From Paenibacillus elgii NBRC 100335 (GTDB taxonomy: Bacteria; Bacillota; Bacilli; Paenibacillales; NBRC-103111), in the NCBI RefSeq assembly GCF_004000865.1, contig NZ_BIMB01000028.1, forward strand, positions 1-64,000: a stretch of DNA of 64,000 nt, written 5' to 3'. Shown piece after piece: positions 17,299 through 25,464 of this stretch. The notes below the pieces were generated by a model that did not search any database, was not told the origin of the DNA, and saw nothing but the letters and a program-made list of their open reading frames with translations. The translations under genes and the position numbers were made by a program. Positions within the stretch are counted from its first letter, which is position 1. Every line of letters starts with the position of its first letter.

Positions 17299-18488
17299 AA
17301 TTGCTTAAATACGCGCTTGTCCTCAAAATGAAAGCCGCCGGCTCTCTCTGCCTCCTTGTGCTGCTGACCGGCTGCTGGTCTTCTGTGGAGCTTAACGACC
17401 GTTCGTTTGTCCGCGTCATGATCGTGGGCAAGGCCAAGGAGGGCATCGAGCTGAGCCTGGGCTTTCCTTTGCCGAACCGCATGATCCCCGGCATGGTGGG
17501 AGCAGGTTCCGGGAAGGGGAAGCCGTACGTTTTTATCACCAAAACAGGGGGCGACATCGGAGAAGCCTACCGCAAAATTCAGTCCGATCTGTCCCGGAAA
17601 ATTACGTTCGGACAGGCGAGCACCGTCATCGTCAGCGATGATTTCGCACGGGAGGGCATCTCCAATCTGCTTGACTTTTTGGCCCGGGAGCCAAAATTCC
17701 ACGTCAATGCCAATGTGTTCGTTTCTTTTGGAAAGGCCGACGATATCGCTTCGGCCCCTGCGGTATTCGAACGGTTCCCCGTTGATATTTTGACGGGATA
17801 CGTTAAGCAAAACGTCACTTTACGAACGACGGTGAAAGATTTTTTAATGGCCAGGTACTACGGAGGGGACGTTCTCGTGCCTTCGTTAGTTTTTACTTCG
17901 AAGAAAATCGCCGACGAGCAGAAGCCTACCGGCAAATGGATGGGCACTGACGGAGCGGTTGTGTTCAAGCAAAACAAAATGGTCGGGACGCTCGATACGA
18001 TGGAGATGCGGGGAGCCCTGTGGGTCACGGGGCAGCTGCAGGACGCGGAAATCAGCGTGCCGTCTCCGACAGACGGGAAGCTGGTCAGCTTTATGATCGA
18101 GCAGATGCACAGCAAGATCAAACCGGTGCTAACCGGGAATGGCATAGCCATGCATATCACAACGAAAGCTTCGGCAGAAATGCTGGGGTCTGACTCCCGT
18201 CTGAATACGGAGGACCGGAAGCAGCTATCCGAATTAGAGCAGCGGCTGGATGCGCTGGTAGAGCAGCGGATGAACAGCGCAATTGCCAAAACCAAGGAAG
18301 TCCGGGCCGATGCTTTCCAATTCGCCAAATATATTGATTGGAACTATCCGCGGCTGTGGAAAAGCATGAAGCCTCAGTGGAGGGAATGGTACCGGAATCG
18401 CCTGAAACCGGTCATACAAGTGAACATCTCGATTAAACGTTTGGGAACGGTCCAGCAGTCCGCCACGCATACGGAGGAGACAGAATGA
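17295..18488 (+). CDS. gerAC: Spore germination lipoprotein C subunit (GerAC family)
   Basis: A 397-residue lipoprotein with signal LLTGC, so the mature protein would start at lipid-modified Cys27. WSSVELNDRSFVRVMIVGKA and the long body up to YIDWNYPRLWKSMKPQW match GerAC proteins. I use the TTG at 17295, which overlaps the A-subunit stop (TTGA) and lies 8 nt after AGGAGGG; the next in-frame ATG is 17328. It is essential to receptor function in known systems. Confidence 0.88.
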   Translation: MKLLKYALVLKMKAAGSLCLLVLLTGCWSSVELNDRSFVRVMIVGKAKEGIELSLGFPLPNRMIPGMVGAGSGKGKPYVFITKTGGDIGEAYRKIQSDLSRKITFGQASTVIVSDDFAREGISNLLDFLAREPKFHVNANVFVSFGKADDIASAPAVFERFPVDILTGYVKQNVTLRTTVKDFLMARYYGGDVLVPSLVFTSKKIADEQKPTGKWMGTDGAVVFKQNKMVGTLDTMEMRGALWVTGQLQDAEISVPSPTDGKLVSFMIEQMHSKIKPVLTGNGIAMHITTKASAEMLGSDSRLNTEDRKQLSELEQRLDALVEQRMNSAIAKTKEVRADAFQFAKYIDWNYPRLWKSMKPQWREWYRNRLKPVIQVNISIKRLGTVQQSATHTEETE

Positions 18489-18709
18489 TTGGGATCGCAC
18501 TCGTATACGGCTGCATCCTGCTATACGAATGGAAGTATCTTGCGTCACGCAACCGGCGGCGCCGGACTTATTTCGTCGTGCTTGGGTCTTTGGCCGCGAT
18601 GTTCCTCGGCCTTGAGGCGATTTATGTATTCAAGGAAAAATGGGCGCTGGTCAACGTCGTAGAGACGGTATTCGGACCGATCCAAAAGCTGCTCTTTATG
18701 AAACAGTAA
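18485..18709 (+). CDS. Small two-helix membrane protein of the ger operon (D-subunit candidate)
   Basis: A 74-residue protein with two predicted membrane helices (about 1-16 and 29-48) around a basic RNRRRR loop. Its ATG overlaps the GerAC stop and it is followed closely by the GerAB gene, so it is translated as part of the receptor operon. Small two-helix 'D' proteins accompany many gerA operons of spore formers; the assignment here rests on size, topology and position. Confidence 0.7.
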   Translation: MIGIALVYGCILLYEWKYLASRNRRRRTYFVVLGSLAAMFLGLEAIYVFKEKWALVNVVETVFGPIQKLLFMKQ

Positions 18710-18724
18710 CGGAGGGAACAAGGC

Positions 18725-19822
18725 ATGGGGAAAGTTACGCAGTTGCAAATTTATATGCTGTTCTCCTTGTATTTGTTCACCACGATCTTGGGCTTCCGGA
18801 TCGGTTCCATCGTGAAAATCGCCAGTTATTCGACCTGGCTCTGCATCCTGATCGGCGGTTTCCTGGGTTGGGCCCTGGCCTATGCCTCCTATCGGCTTGC
18901 GATGAAACGTCCCGCCGAGCATTTTGTCCTGTACGGGCGACATATTGTAGGCAAATGGCTGCACTACCCGATCGTGCTGGCCATGGCCCTTTTCTTTGTG
19001 TTTACTGCGGCCGTGCTGCTCCGGGAGCTGCAAGACTTTCTGATCCAGATTTATTTGCTGACCACCCCCTCTTGGGCAGTGTCCGCACTTTTCGCCTTTT
19101 GCATCGCCTGTGCCGTCCGGTCGGGAATCGGGGTCATTTTCCGAAGCGCGCAGGGGGTATTTTTCATGAGCATTGCGGGCATCCTCATCGTCCCCCTCTT
19201 CGTGCATAATGAGGTAGACCCCGACATGACTGTCGCTCTTTGGAATCATTTTAATGTTCCGGGCCTTTGGGACGGTTCGCTTTTTGTCGCCTCGTTGTAC
19301 GGGGAGACGGCGTTTATTCTGTTTCTGTTCCCTTACTTCGCCCGGCAGCGCAAGACGATGCGCTCGCTGGCGGCGGCCGTCGTGACCTCGGTGATCATTA
19401 TCCTGAGCAACTTTATTCCAGCGCTGCTTATTTTCGGTCCCGATCTGATGGGCAACCTGACGTACCCCGAGCTGGAGCTGATCCGGTACATCCGGCTCGG
19501 CGCTTTTTTGGAAAATTTGGACCCTTTGATCATCGTGTTATGGCTCGTCAGCTTGTTTGTGAAAATCAGCTTGCTCCTGTTCCTTGCGGTGAATACGCTT
19601 GCGCAAACCTTCTCGCTAACGGACCATAAGCCGTTTACGTTGTCCGTGACGGCTTTGATGGTTGGCTTCTCCTTGTACATGGCGGAGACTACGATAGATA
19701 TCGCTCAATTGGGCAAGAAGGGAATGATCGCCTTCCTCCTGATTGTCGAAATGATCCCGCTCTTATATTTGGCGGTTGACCTCATCCGGTCGCTGCGTCA
19801 TCGGAACCCGCATCAAACCTAG
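18725..19822 (+). CDS. gerAB: Spore germination receptor B subunit (GerAB family)
   Basis: A 365-residue amino-acid-permease-like (APC) membrane protein with about ten helices, starting MGKVTQLQIYMLFSLYLFTT, which is typical of GerAB/YndE. In known receptors the B subunit binds the germinant amino acid. The ATG follows ACGGAGGGAACAAGGC, 15 bp after the small membrane protein gene. It closes the operon. Confidence 0.9.
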   Translation: MGKVTQLQIYMLFSLYLFTTILGFRIGSIVKIASYSTWLCILIGGFLGWALAYASYRLAMKRPAEHFVLYGRHIVGKWLHYPIVLAMALFFVFTAAVLLRELQDFLIQIYLLTTPSWAVSALFAFCIACAVRSGIGVIFRSAQGVFFMSIAGILIVPLFVHNEVDPDMTVALWNHFNVPGLWDGSLFVASLYGETAFILFLFPYFARQRKTMRSLAAAVVTSVIIILSNFIPALLIFGPDLMGNLTYPELELIRYIRLGAFLENLDPLIIVLWLVSLFVKISLLLFLAVNTLAQTFSLTDHKPFTLSVTALMVGFSLYMAETTIDIAQLGKKGMIAFLLIVEMIPLLYLAVDLIRSLRHRNPHQT

Positions 19823-19927
19823 ACATTTCCTGCAAATTTATGCGTTTGTCCGTTACGCGGTACGGGCAGCCGAATACACTAGGGGTAGACTCCAACTCCA
19901 TACCATCACGAATGGGAGGAACCCCGT

Positions 19928-21001
19928 GTGGCTCACCGAACCCTCAAAACGAGATATCGTCTCCTGGCCCGCCGTTACGGACTGCAAATCAAGCGAATCA
20001 TCCCATACCATTCGCTTTATAAACGCAATGCCGCTTACCGCGCAATCACCGATCGGGGCGACTTCCTGCTGAAGCCGTTTTGCCAAAGCCGCCTCCTTGG
20101 CCGGCGCACCCCCAAGCAGCAAATTGAACGCATTTCCACACACATCCGCACGCTGAAGGAGGCCGGCTACCCACACCTGCCGAAGTGGCTGACAACGTCA
20201 TCCGGCCGTTACTGGACCAGCTATCAAGGCAGACCCTACTATTTGACGGAATGGATTAAAGGCCGGGAGCTTCAAAACGATGTACAAGACTATGACAGCC
20301 TTGGAAAAGCATTGGCCGGACTTCACAATGTCTGCCCAACCACCCGTTTTCCAATGTCCCACTTCACGTTAAAGGAAGTCGGCTCCATGAAGTGGCAGGA
20401 TGCCTTGTTTCGCCGTCAGCTCGTGCGGTTGGATAGACGGCGAGGCCGATGGTTTCAAAAGCATAAGGCCGAATGCATCGCCTTGGCGGACGAGGCCTGG
20501 AGAATTATAGAGACGCCGGAGATACAGCGGCTCATCTTGATGGAGCATGAGCACCCCACCCTCATTCACAGCGATGTTACTTTTCCGAACGTCATCATCC
20601 GGCCCGACAGGCTGTTCCTGATTGATTGGGACCGGGTACGGCTTGGATCAATTTATCTGGAAATTGCCAGAACGCTGCAGAATACCGCGCTTTTCGAACC
20701 ACAGCGCATGGAAGCGCTGCTGCGCGGATATGAACAATTCAGACCGCTGCTTCCCGAAGAACGGCTGCTGATCAGCGCCTTTTTCCGGCTGCCGCGCGAG
20801 GCTTGGTTTTCCGCAAAGCGCATCGTGCTTGGCCGCAGTCGAAACGCGAGCCGCGTAGTGACAAAAACATGGGCCCGGCGTTTGAACGCTGTTGGCTGGA
20901 TGGATCGTTGGGCCCGGGCAACTTCAGCGCCGGAAGCATCAGACCATAGTCCCCTGGAGGGGGCGGGGATAAACGAAGAAGGCGAACCGGCTGCGATGTG
21001 A
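19928..21001 (+). CDS. CotS/YutH-like spore-coat kinase-fold protein
   Basis: A 357-residue aminoglycoside-phosphotransferase-fold protein. The catalytic loop is LIHSDVTFPNVII (HxDxxxxN, about 215-224), and the Mg-binding motif is LIDWDRVRLGS, a D-W-D as in CotS family members. Such proteins are linked to the spore coat in Bacillus, and the adjacent germination operon supports a sporulation role. The GTG at 19928 follows GGGAGGAACCCC. The enzymatic substrate is unknown. Confidence 0.75.
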   Translation: MAHRTLKTRYRLLARRYGLQIKRIIPYHSLYKRNAAYRAITDRGDFLLKPFCQSRLLGRRTPKQQIERISTHIRTLKEAGYPHLPKWLTTSSGRYWTSYQGRPYYLTEWIKGRELQNDVQDYDSLGKALAGLHNVCPTTRFPMSHFTLKEVGSMKWQDALFRRQLVRLDRRRGRWFQKHKAECIALADEAWRIIETPEIQRLILMEHEHPTLIHSDVTFPNVIIRPDRLFLIDWDRVRLGSIYLEIARTLQNTALFEPQRMEALLRGYEQFRPLLPEERLLISAFFRLPREAWFSAKRIVLGRSRNASRVVTKTWARRLNAVGWMDRWARATSAPEASDHSPLEGAGINEEGEPAAM

Positions 21002-21024
21002 ATCGCTGCGGTTCGCCTTTGTTT
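20980..21024. terminator. Convergent terminator after the CotS-like gene
   Basis: Arms AGGCGAACCG and CGGTTCGCCT followed by TTGTTT. The left arm is inside the last codons of the CotS-like gene. It sits between convergent genes. Confidence 0.75.
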
Positions 21025-21033
21025 GGAATCGGA

Positions 21034-21666
21034 TTAATAGCCGACCGTAAACCGTTTGCGGGAGAAACGCGGACGCTCCGCCTCATCCAGCATGGCAACG
21101 GCGTAGTCCTCGGCCGAGATGCGGCTGTTCCCTTCGGCATCCGTGACGAGCCGGTTTTCTTCCGTACGGTATTGGCCGGTTTTTTCTCCCGGTTGGATCA
21201 ATGCGGCAGGGCTCAGGTTCGTCCAGTCAAGCTCGGAGCGGTGGTATACTTCCAGCGCATCCCGGTGCGCGAGTGCGATTCCTTTCCATTCCGCGGGGAA
21301 TTCCGGCGTATCGACCAGCTGCACGCCCGGAGCCACTTCCAGACTTCCTGCACCTCCGACGCTCAACAGACGGCTAACGCCGGCCTTTTTCGCCGCATCA
21401 ACCAACGCTTGGGCAGCTTGGGCCAGCTTCTCCTCTTGGCCGTGGGCCGGACCGTAAGCGCTAATCACGATATCGTGACCGGCTGCCGCTGCGGCGAGAC
21501 TATCCGCATTGAAAACGTCTCCTGCTACAGCTTTCAGGTTCTCGTTCTGTTTCGTCACACGAGCCGGATCGCGCACGATCGCCGTCACTTGATGTCCACG
21601 GCTCAAGGCTTCCTCCAATATCCGCTGTCCGATCGTTCCCGTTGCTCCAACCAATGCAATTTTCAT
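21034..21666 (-). CDS. NmrA-like NAD(P)-binding oxidoreductase
   Basis: A 210-residue atypical short-chain dehydrogenase. The dinucleotide-binding motif is GATGTIGQRILEEA at the N-terminus (GxxGxxG), followed by RDPARV for phosphate contact. There is no canonical YxxxK, as is usual in NmrA-like members that act as sensors or reductases. The ATG at 21666 follows GGATGGAG; an ATG at 21678 lies inside that site. It is 56 bp downstream of the DsbA-like gene and may share the Rrf2 operator-controlled transcript. Confidence 0.8.
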   Translation of the reverse strand: MKIALVGATGTIGQRILEEALSRGHQVTAIVRDPARVTKQNENLKAVAGDVFNADSLAAAAAGHDIVISAYGPAHGQEEKLAQAAQALVDAAKKAGVSRLLSVGGAGSLEVAPGVQLVDTPEFPAEWKGIALAHRDALEVYHRSELDWTNLSPAALIQPGEKTGQYRTEENRLVTDAEGNSRISAEDYAVAMLDEAERPRFSRKRFTVGY

Positions 21667-21722
21667 CGTTAACTCCATCCTTTCGTGTTATAAAATGTTA
21701 TTGTGATCAATTGTTATTGCGA

Positions 21723-22376
21723 TTAATCGCATTCTCCATCCACGGAGCATGACAAGCCTTCGGCGGCCTTGCCAGCCTGACCAGCCAGCTCCTCGGCGAT
21801 CACCTGCTCCAGCGTCTCCCGGTTTGCTATGCCTCTCAGCACCTTATTGCCGATAAAAAACGTAGGTACGGCCGTAATGCCCGCTTCCCGGTAAGCATGG
21901 TTCAGCGCTTGCTGATGAGCTTCCTTGTACTTCCCCGTTTCCAGCGCTTCCCGGTACTCGGCGGCATCCAGTCCGATTTCGCCGGCCAGCTTCGCGAGCA
22001 CGTCCGGGTCCCCGATATTTTGCTCCTCCTGGAAGAAGGCCCGGAACAGCCGGTGATTGTACTCGTTTCCTTTGCCATGCTCCTTGGCGTATTGATATCC
22101 TTCGAACGCAAGGTGCGTGTAAGGATGCGGGGAAAGCCGCGGCAGCTTCATATCGATCCCTAGCCGCTGCGCGTAAGGAGCAATGGATTGCTCGAACATC
22201 CTCAATTTCGGCGGGTCGTTCCATGGGTCCAGCGGCTCGGTCGGGCTTGGGCGCAGCTCGAAGGGCATCCATTCCACCTCGACGTCCTTGCCTTGTACAG
22301 CCTGCTCCAGTGGTCCTTCCGCCAGAAAGCAGAAGGGACATACGTAGTCGGAATAAACTTGAATTTTGACGGTCAT
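21723..22376 (-). CDS. DsbA-family (FrnE-like) thiol oxidoreductase
   Basis: A 217-residue thioredoxin-fold protein without a signal peptide. The active site is CPFC (Cys13-Cys16), the helical insertion is about 60-150, and the cis-Pro region is AVPTFFIGNKVLRG. The C-terminus has a second Cys pair (SCSVDGEC), as in many FrnE homologues. FrnE proteins act in cytosolic disulfide or oxidative-stress chemistry. The ATG follows AAGGAGGTG at about 11 nt. A TGTAAC-N7-GTTACA palindrome lies upstream. Confidence 0.85.
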   Translation of the reverse strand: MTVKIQVYSDYVCPFCFLAEGPLEQAVQGKDVEVEWMPFELRPSPTEPLDPWNDPPKLRMFEQSIAPYAQRLGIDMKLPRLSPHPYTHLAFEGYQYAKEHGKGNEYNHRLFRAFFQEEQNIGDPDVLAKLAGEIGLDAAEYREALETGKYKEAHQQALNHAYREAGITAVPTFFIGNKVLRGIANRETLEQVIAEELAGQAGKAAEGLSCSVDGECD

Positions 22377-22429
22377 ATTGAAATTCACCTCCTTAATAAG
22401 GTCTTCCTAGTCTCTTCTTCCCATTCACA

Positions 22430-22448
22430 TGTAACCATGTCAGTTACA
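22430..22448. promoter_or_regulatory. Palindromic operator before the DsbA-like gene
   Basis: TGTAAC-CATGTCA-GTTACA, a perfect 6-bp inverted repeat with 7-bp spacer. It is 54 bp upstream of the DsbA-like ATG, in the gap after the Rrf2 gene. The same motif precedes the Rrf2 gene itself. Confidence 0.7.
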
Positions 22449-22468
22449 GGTTATGGCAAAAAAAAGGG

Positions 22469-22897
22469 TTACCGGTCACCCCGCACCAAATCGAACACAA
22501 TCTGATCCAGCGTAACTTTCGCCAACTCGTTCTCCATGGCCGACTCCGCCCGTCTGAAGACGGTGTCCAGCGTGCCTTGAATATTTTGCCCGACCGGGCA
22601 TTTCGGATTCGGCTTATCGTGCGCCGCGAACAGCTCCCCCGGCGGGTCGTTCTGTACGGCGCGATAAACTTCCAGAAGGTTGATGTCCTGGGGCTGTCGG
22701 GCCAGCGATGCGCCACCGACGCCAGGACTCGTATGCACCAGCCCGGCTTTGCCGAGCAGTCCGATCACACGGCGGATCACCACCGGGTTCGTGTTGACGC
22801 TGCCCGCGATAAATTCCGACGTGTTCCGGCCTTCCTTATTGATATCGAGGAGAGCCAAGATGTGAATCGCTACGGCAAAACGACTGCTGATCGACAA
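22469..22897 (-). CDS. Rrf2-family transcriptional regulator (YwnA-like)
   Basis: A 142-residue Rrf2-type winged-helix protein. It starts LSISSRFAVAIHILALL, has the DNA-reading helix in GSVNTNPVVIRRVIGLLGKAG, and the wing in PGVGGASLAR. It has a single cysteine (NPKCPVG), so it is not a classical three-Cys iron-sulfur Rrf2 but could be thiol-responsive. The TTG at 22897 follows GAGAGGAGAGG and matches the usual family start; a longer TTG start at 22921 is possible. It probably represses itself and the DsbA-like gene through the shared palindrome. Confidence 0.85.
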   Translation of the reverse strand: MSISSRFAVAIHILALLDINKEGRNTSEFIAGSVNTNPVVIRRVIGLLGKAGLVHTSPGVGGASLARQPQDINLLEVYRAVQNDPPGELFAAHDKPNPKCPVGQNIQGTLDTVFRRAESAMENELAKVTLDQIVFDLVRGDR

Positions 22898-22932
22898 TTC
22901 ATATCCTCTCCTCTCTGTCAAAATCCATCACC

Positions 22933-22951
22933 TGTAACCATTGTAGTTACA
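22933..22951. promoter_or_regulatory. Palindromic operator before the rrf2-like gene
   Basis: TGTAAC-CATTGTA-GTTACA, 36 bp upstream of the TTG start. It is the same inverted repeat as at 22430-22448 and shares the first three spacer bases, consistent with autoregulation. Confidence 0.7.
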
Positions 22952-23107
22952 ATTACTCGGTTTGTCAACCCTTAAAAGTAATTGAAGGGCAAGCCCTTTC
23001 CCCATAACCTGCACAACGTTTTCGCATATACTGATACAGCAGGTTTAGGGTCTGCAGACGAATTAAGCACGTTTGCCTGCAGGCCGGAAGGCGGGAGGCA
23101 CGAAATT

Positions 23108-23638
23108 ATGCCAAATTACAGCGTATTTAACCGTTCAAACGGGCCGCTATTTACCCAGCAGGTCAATACGTTCTCCACCCCCGGTATCGACTCGTCGCCG
23201 GAAGGCGGAGCAGCTATGGCGGGTATTCTGTTCGCCGCCAACTTCTCTTCGTCGATCACGGCTGCGCAGAATGCTATTCTGCAGGTGTCCAATCCGTCCA
23301 ACAGCGGTAAAACGATGTACGTCTCGCGCATCGCCGGAAGCTCCTCGATTGCAGGTACAACCGTCAATGTGCTCAAGAACGCAACGGTTGCCGGTTCCGC
23401 CGTGACGCCGGTGAACTTGAACTTCGGCAGCACTACGGTATCGGTGATGACCGCACAAAGCCTGGCCGGAACCGTAAGCGGGAGTCCGGTCGCCATTCTG
23501 ACATTAGTTTTATCGGCCGGATCGTTCGTCTTGGAGCTTGGCGGGCGAATCGTCGTGCCGCCCGGAAATTCCATCACTGTCAGCGTCGGACTCGGTTCGG
23601 CTACAGCCTCCGCCAATATCAACTGGTGGGAGTACTGA
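23108..23638 (+). CDS. Unknown protein with NPSNSGKT motif, paralogue 1
   Basis: A 176-residue Ser/Thr/Val/Gly-rich protein that I do not recognise. It has no signal peptide or membrane helix. The centre has VSNPSNSGKTMYVSRIAGSS, then alternating beta-type sequence (VVPPGNSITVSVG), and it ends NINWWEY. The next gene encodes a paralogue with the same landmarks. Repetitive beta-strand-rich composition suggests a structural or surface (perhaps spore-surface) protein; this is inference. The ATG at 23108 follows GGCGGGAGGCACG; a frame open from 22982 is upstream read-through without a ribosome site. Confidence 0.7.
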   Translation: MPNYSVFNRSNGPLFTQQVNTFSTPGIDSSPEGGAAMAGILFAANFSSSITAAQNAILQVSNPSNSGKTMYVSRIAGSSSIAGTTVNVLKNATVAGSAVTPVNLNFGSTTVSVMTAQSLAGTVSGSPVAILTLVLSAGSFVLELGGRIVVPPGNSITVSVGLGSATASANINWWEY

Positions 23639-23653
23639 TTCGGAGGTGCGGGG

Positions 23654-24235
23654 ATGACGAACGATAACGTTTTCGACTATAAAAACGATCCGGTTTACGT
23701 GCAAATGACCAACACCGTCCAAACGCCCGACATCTCTGCTCCGCCAGAGACGAGCGCCGGAAGCGCCGGAAGCTTGTTCAGTCTGACCGGCTCCGCTTCG
23801 GCTTTGGTCGTGCTGGGCTTGACGTCGGCAACGTTCTCCCTTCTGCTGTCCAATCCGTCCAATAGCGGCAAGACCGTATACATTTCCCGGTTGACGGGCA
23901 GCATCGGCGGCTCTTCCCTGCTTTCGTCGCTCTTCGGAAGCACGACTTTGTTCAAGGGCGGGACGTTATCGGGGGCTGCGTCCCAGACGCCGACCAACAA
24001 CAATTTTAACAGCACGACCGCGAGCGTCGTCACCGCACAATCGTCCACATCAGGCGTAACCGGAGGGACCACCGTTTATTCTTATCAGCTGGCTCCCGGA
24101 CCATTCGTACAAAATTTCATCGGCGGCATTGTCGTCCCTCCGGGAAGCTCTCTGTCAGCCACGGTCACGTCGTCAAGCTCCGTCGCGGGCCTTACGATTA
24201 CATCCGCGATCAATTTGGCCTGGTGGGAGGCTTGA
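23654..24235 (+). CDS. Unknown protein with NPSNSGKT motif, paralogue 2
   Basis: A 193-residue paralogue of the preceding protein, 15 bp behind it with its own GGAGGTG site. Shared landmarks are LSNPSNSGKTVYISRLTGS, a TTASVVTAQS-type strand, GGIVVPPGSSLSATV and a final LAWWEA. It has extra Ser/Gly-rich insertions in the middle. No catalytic motif, signal peptide or membrane helix is visible. The two genes probably form a bicistronic operon ending at the terminator at 24249. Confidence 0.7.
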   Translation: MTNDNVFDYKNDPVYVQMTNTVQTPDISAPPETSAGSAGSLFSLTGSASALVVLGLTSATFSLLLSNPSNSGKTVYISRLTGSIGGSSLLSSLFGSTTLFKGGTLSGAASQTPTNNNFNSTTASVVTAQSSTSGVTGGTTVYSYQLAPGPFVQNFIGGIVVPPGSSLSATVTSSSSVAGLTITSAINLAWWEA

Positions 24236-24248
24236 GCGAATACAAACA

Positions 24249-24289
24249 AAGCACGTACCGTCTTGTCCGCGGTCCGTGCTTATTTTATT
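24249..24289. terminator. Convergent rho-independent terminator
   Basis: Arms AAGCACG(T)ACCG and CGGT(C)CGTGCTT followed by ATTTTATT, between the paralogue pair and the UvrC-like gene. Confidence 0.8.
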
Positions 24290-24304
24290 AGGCTTGCCGT
24301 TCGC

Positions 24305-25408
24305 TTACGGCCTCTTCCCGTCGCGCCCGATCCGGTATTCGTAGTTGTCCTTGCACAATTGCAGCAAATCGTATTTCAAGCCGCGCTTGGGCGTCGTAAT
24401 CTTGATCGCCCGGCCTCCCGTTCGCCGCAATACGGCACGAACCGAACCGGGGTCGCTTACTTTGTTCACGATGAGCTCGTCCGGCCCCTCGGTTTCCCCA
24501 TAGCGGCTAACCAAAAAACGGTCGCAAGCGACCTCATCGTAAGCGCGCTCCAGTTCATGCATCTGAAAATCCCGCAGCATGCCCTCCTGCACCTTGGCGA
24601 TTAGCACCCGATCCTCGCCGAAATACAGCACATCCTGATGGATCGAGCCTTCCCGGTCGACAATCTGCTTCTCCGGCATTTCCTCCAAAATACGCAGGTG
24701 GTGGAGCATGCTGCCCGCTTTCTCGAATTCCAGACGTTCAGCGTACTCGCTCATCTTGGTGCGCATCGTGGCGATCAGGTTCTCCCCTTGGTTCAAAAGC
24801 AGACCGGCCGCCTGCTGCGCCGTTTCCCGGTATGCTTCCTCCGTGATTTTCCCTTCGCATACGCCGCTGCACTTGCCAAGGTGATAGAGCAGACAGACGC
24901 GCTTCGGCAGCTTGTCGCACGTCCTCAGCTTATAGTGCTCCGTGACAAATTCGAGCACGGCATCGCGGAAGCGGGCGCTCCGGTAAGGGCCGAAGCGGTG
25001 TTCCTTTCCCCAAGCAGCATCCCGGCCTTCACCACTTGCGGTCCGCAGCCTGCGGTCGCGGTAATATTCGGTCAGCCGCGGAAACCGCTCGTCCGTCATC
25101 TGCAAATAAGCATACCCGCTGTTATCCCGCTTGAGCGCCCGGTTGTACGGAGGCTTATGAATTTTGATCAGATTGTTCTCCAGCAGCAGACTTTCCGACT
25201 CGTTGTTGACCAGCACCACTTCAATGGATGCGATGTCCTGCACCATTTGACGAATGCCTCTGCGCTGATCCCGGTTTTGGAAATACGAGCGCAGACGGCT
25301 GCGCAAATTTTTAGCTTTGCCGACGTAAAGGATACGGCCTTCGGCATTTTTCATGATGTAGCAGCCCGGGCGTTCCGGATATTCGCCCGCTTCGAATTGA
25401 AATGGCAT
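24305..25408 (-). CDS. UvrC-like GIY-YIG endonuclease lacking the C-terminal nuclease
   Basis: A 367-residue relative of the UvrC N-terminal half. The GIY-YIG domain (about 10-95) has GCYIM and YVGKAKNLRSRL in the core positions and the catalytic Glu in LLLENNLIKIHKPPYN. Cys164, Cys172, Cys180 and Cys184 could be the counterpart of the UvrC iron-sulfur cysteines. A UVR-like helical hairpin lies at about 215-250. The RNase H-like nuclease and helix-hairpin-helix parts of full UvrC (about 600 residues) are missing. It may cut only 3' of lesions, like Cho. The frame is intact with no sign of decay, so this is a dedicated short form rather than a broken uvrC. Confidence 0.8.
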   Translation of the reverse strand: MPFQFEAGEYPERPGCYIMKNAEGRILYVGKAKNLRSRLRSYFQNRDQRRGIRQMVQDIASIEVVLVNNESESLLLENNLIKIHKPPYNRALKRDNSGYAYLQMTDERFPRLTEYYRDRRLRTASGEGRDAAWGKEHRFGPYRSARFRDAVLEFVTEHYKLRTCDKLPKRVCLLYHLGKCSGVCEGKITEEAYRETAQQAAGLLLNQGENLIATMRTKMSEYAERLEFEKAGSMLHHLRILEEMPEKQIVDREGSIHQDVLYFGEDRVLIAKVQEGMLRDFQMHELERAYDEVACDRFLVSRYGETEGPDELIVNKVSDPGSVRAVLRRTGGRAIKITTPKRGLKYDLLQLCKDNYEYRIGRDGKRP

Positions 25409-25464
25409 CGCAAACTTCCCCTTTTTCTTGCAGTTCCGCGCAAGGCTCCCCCCGCACAGTTCCT

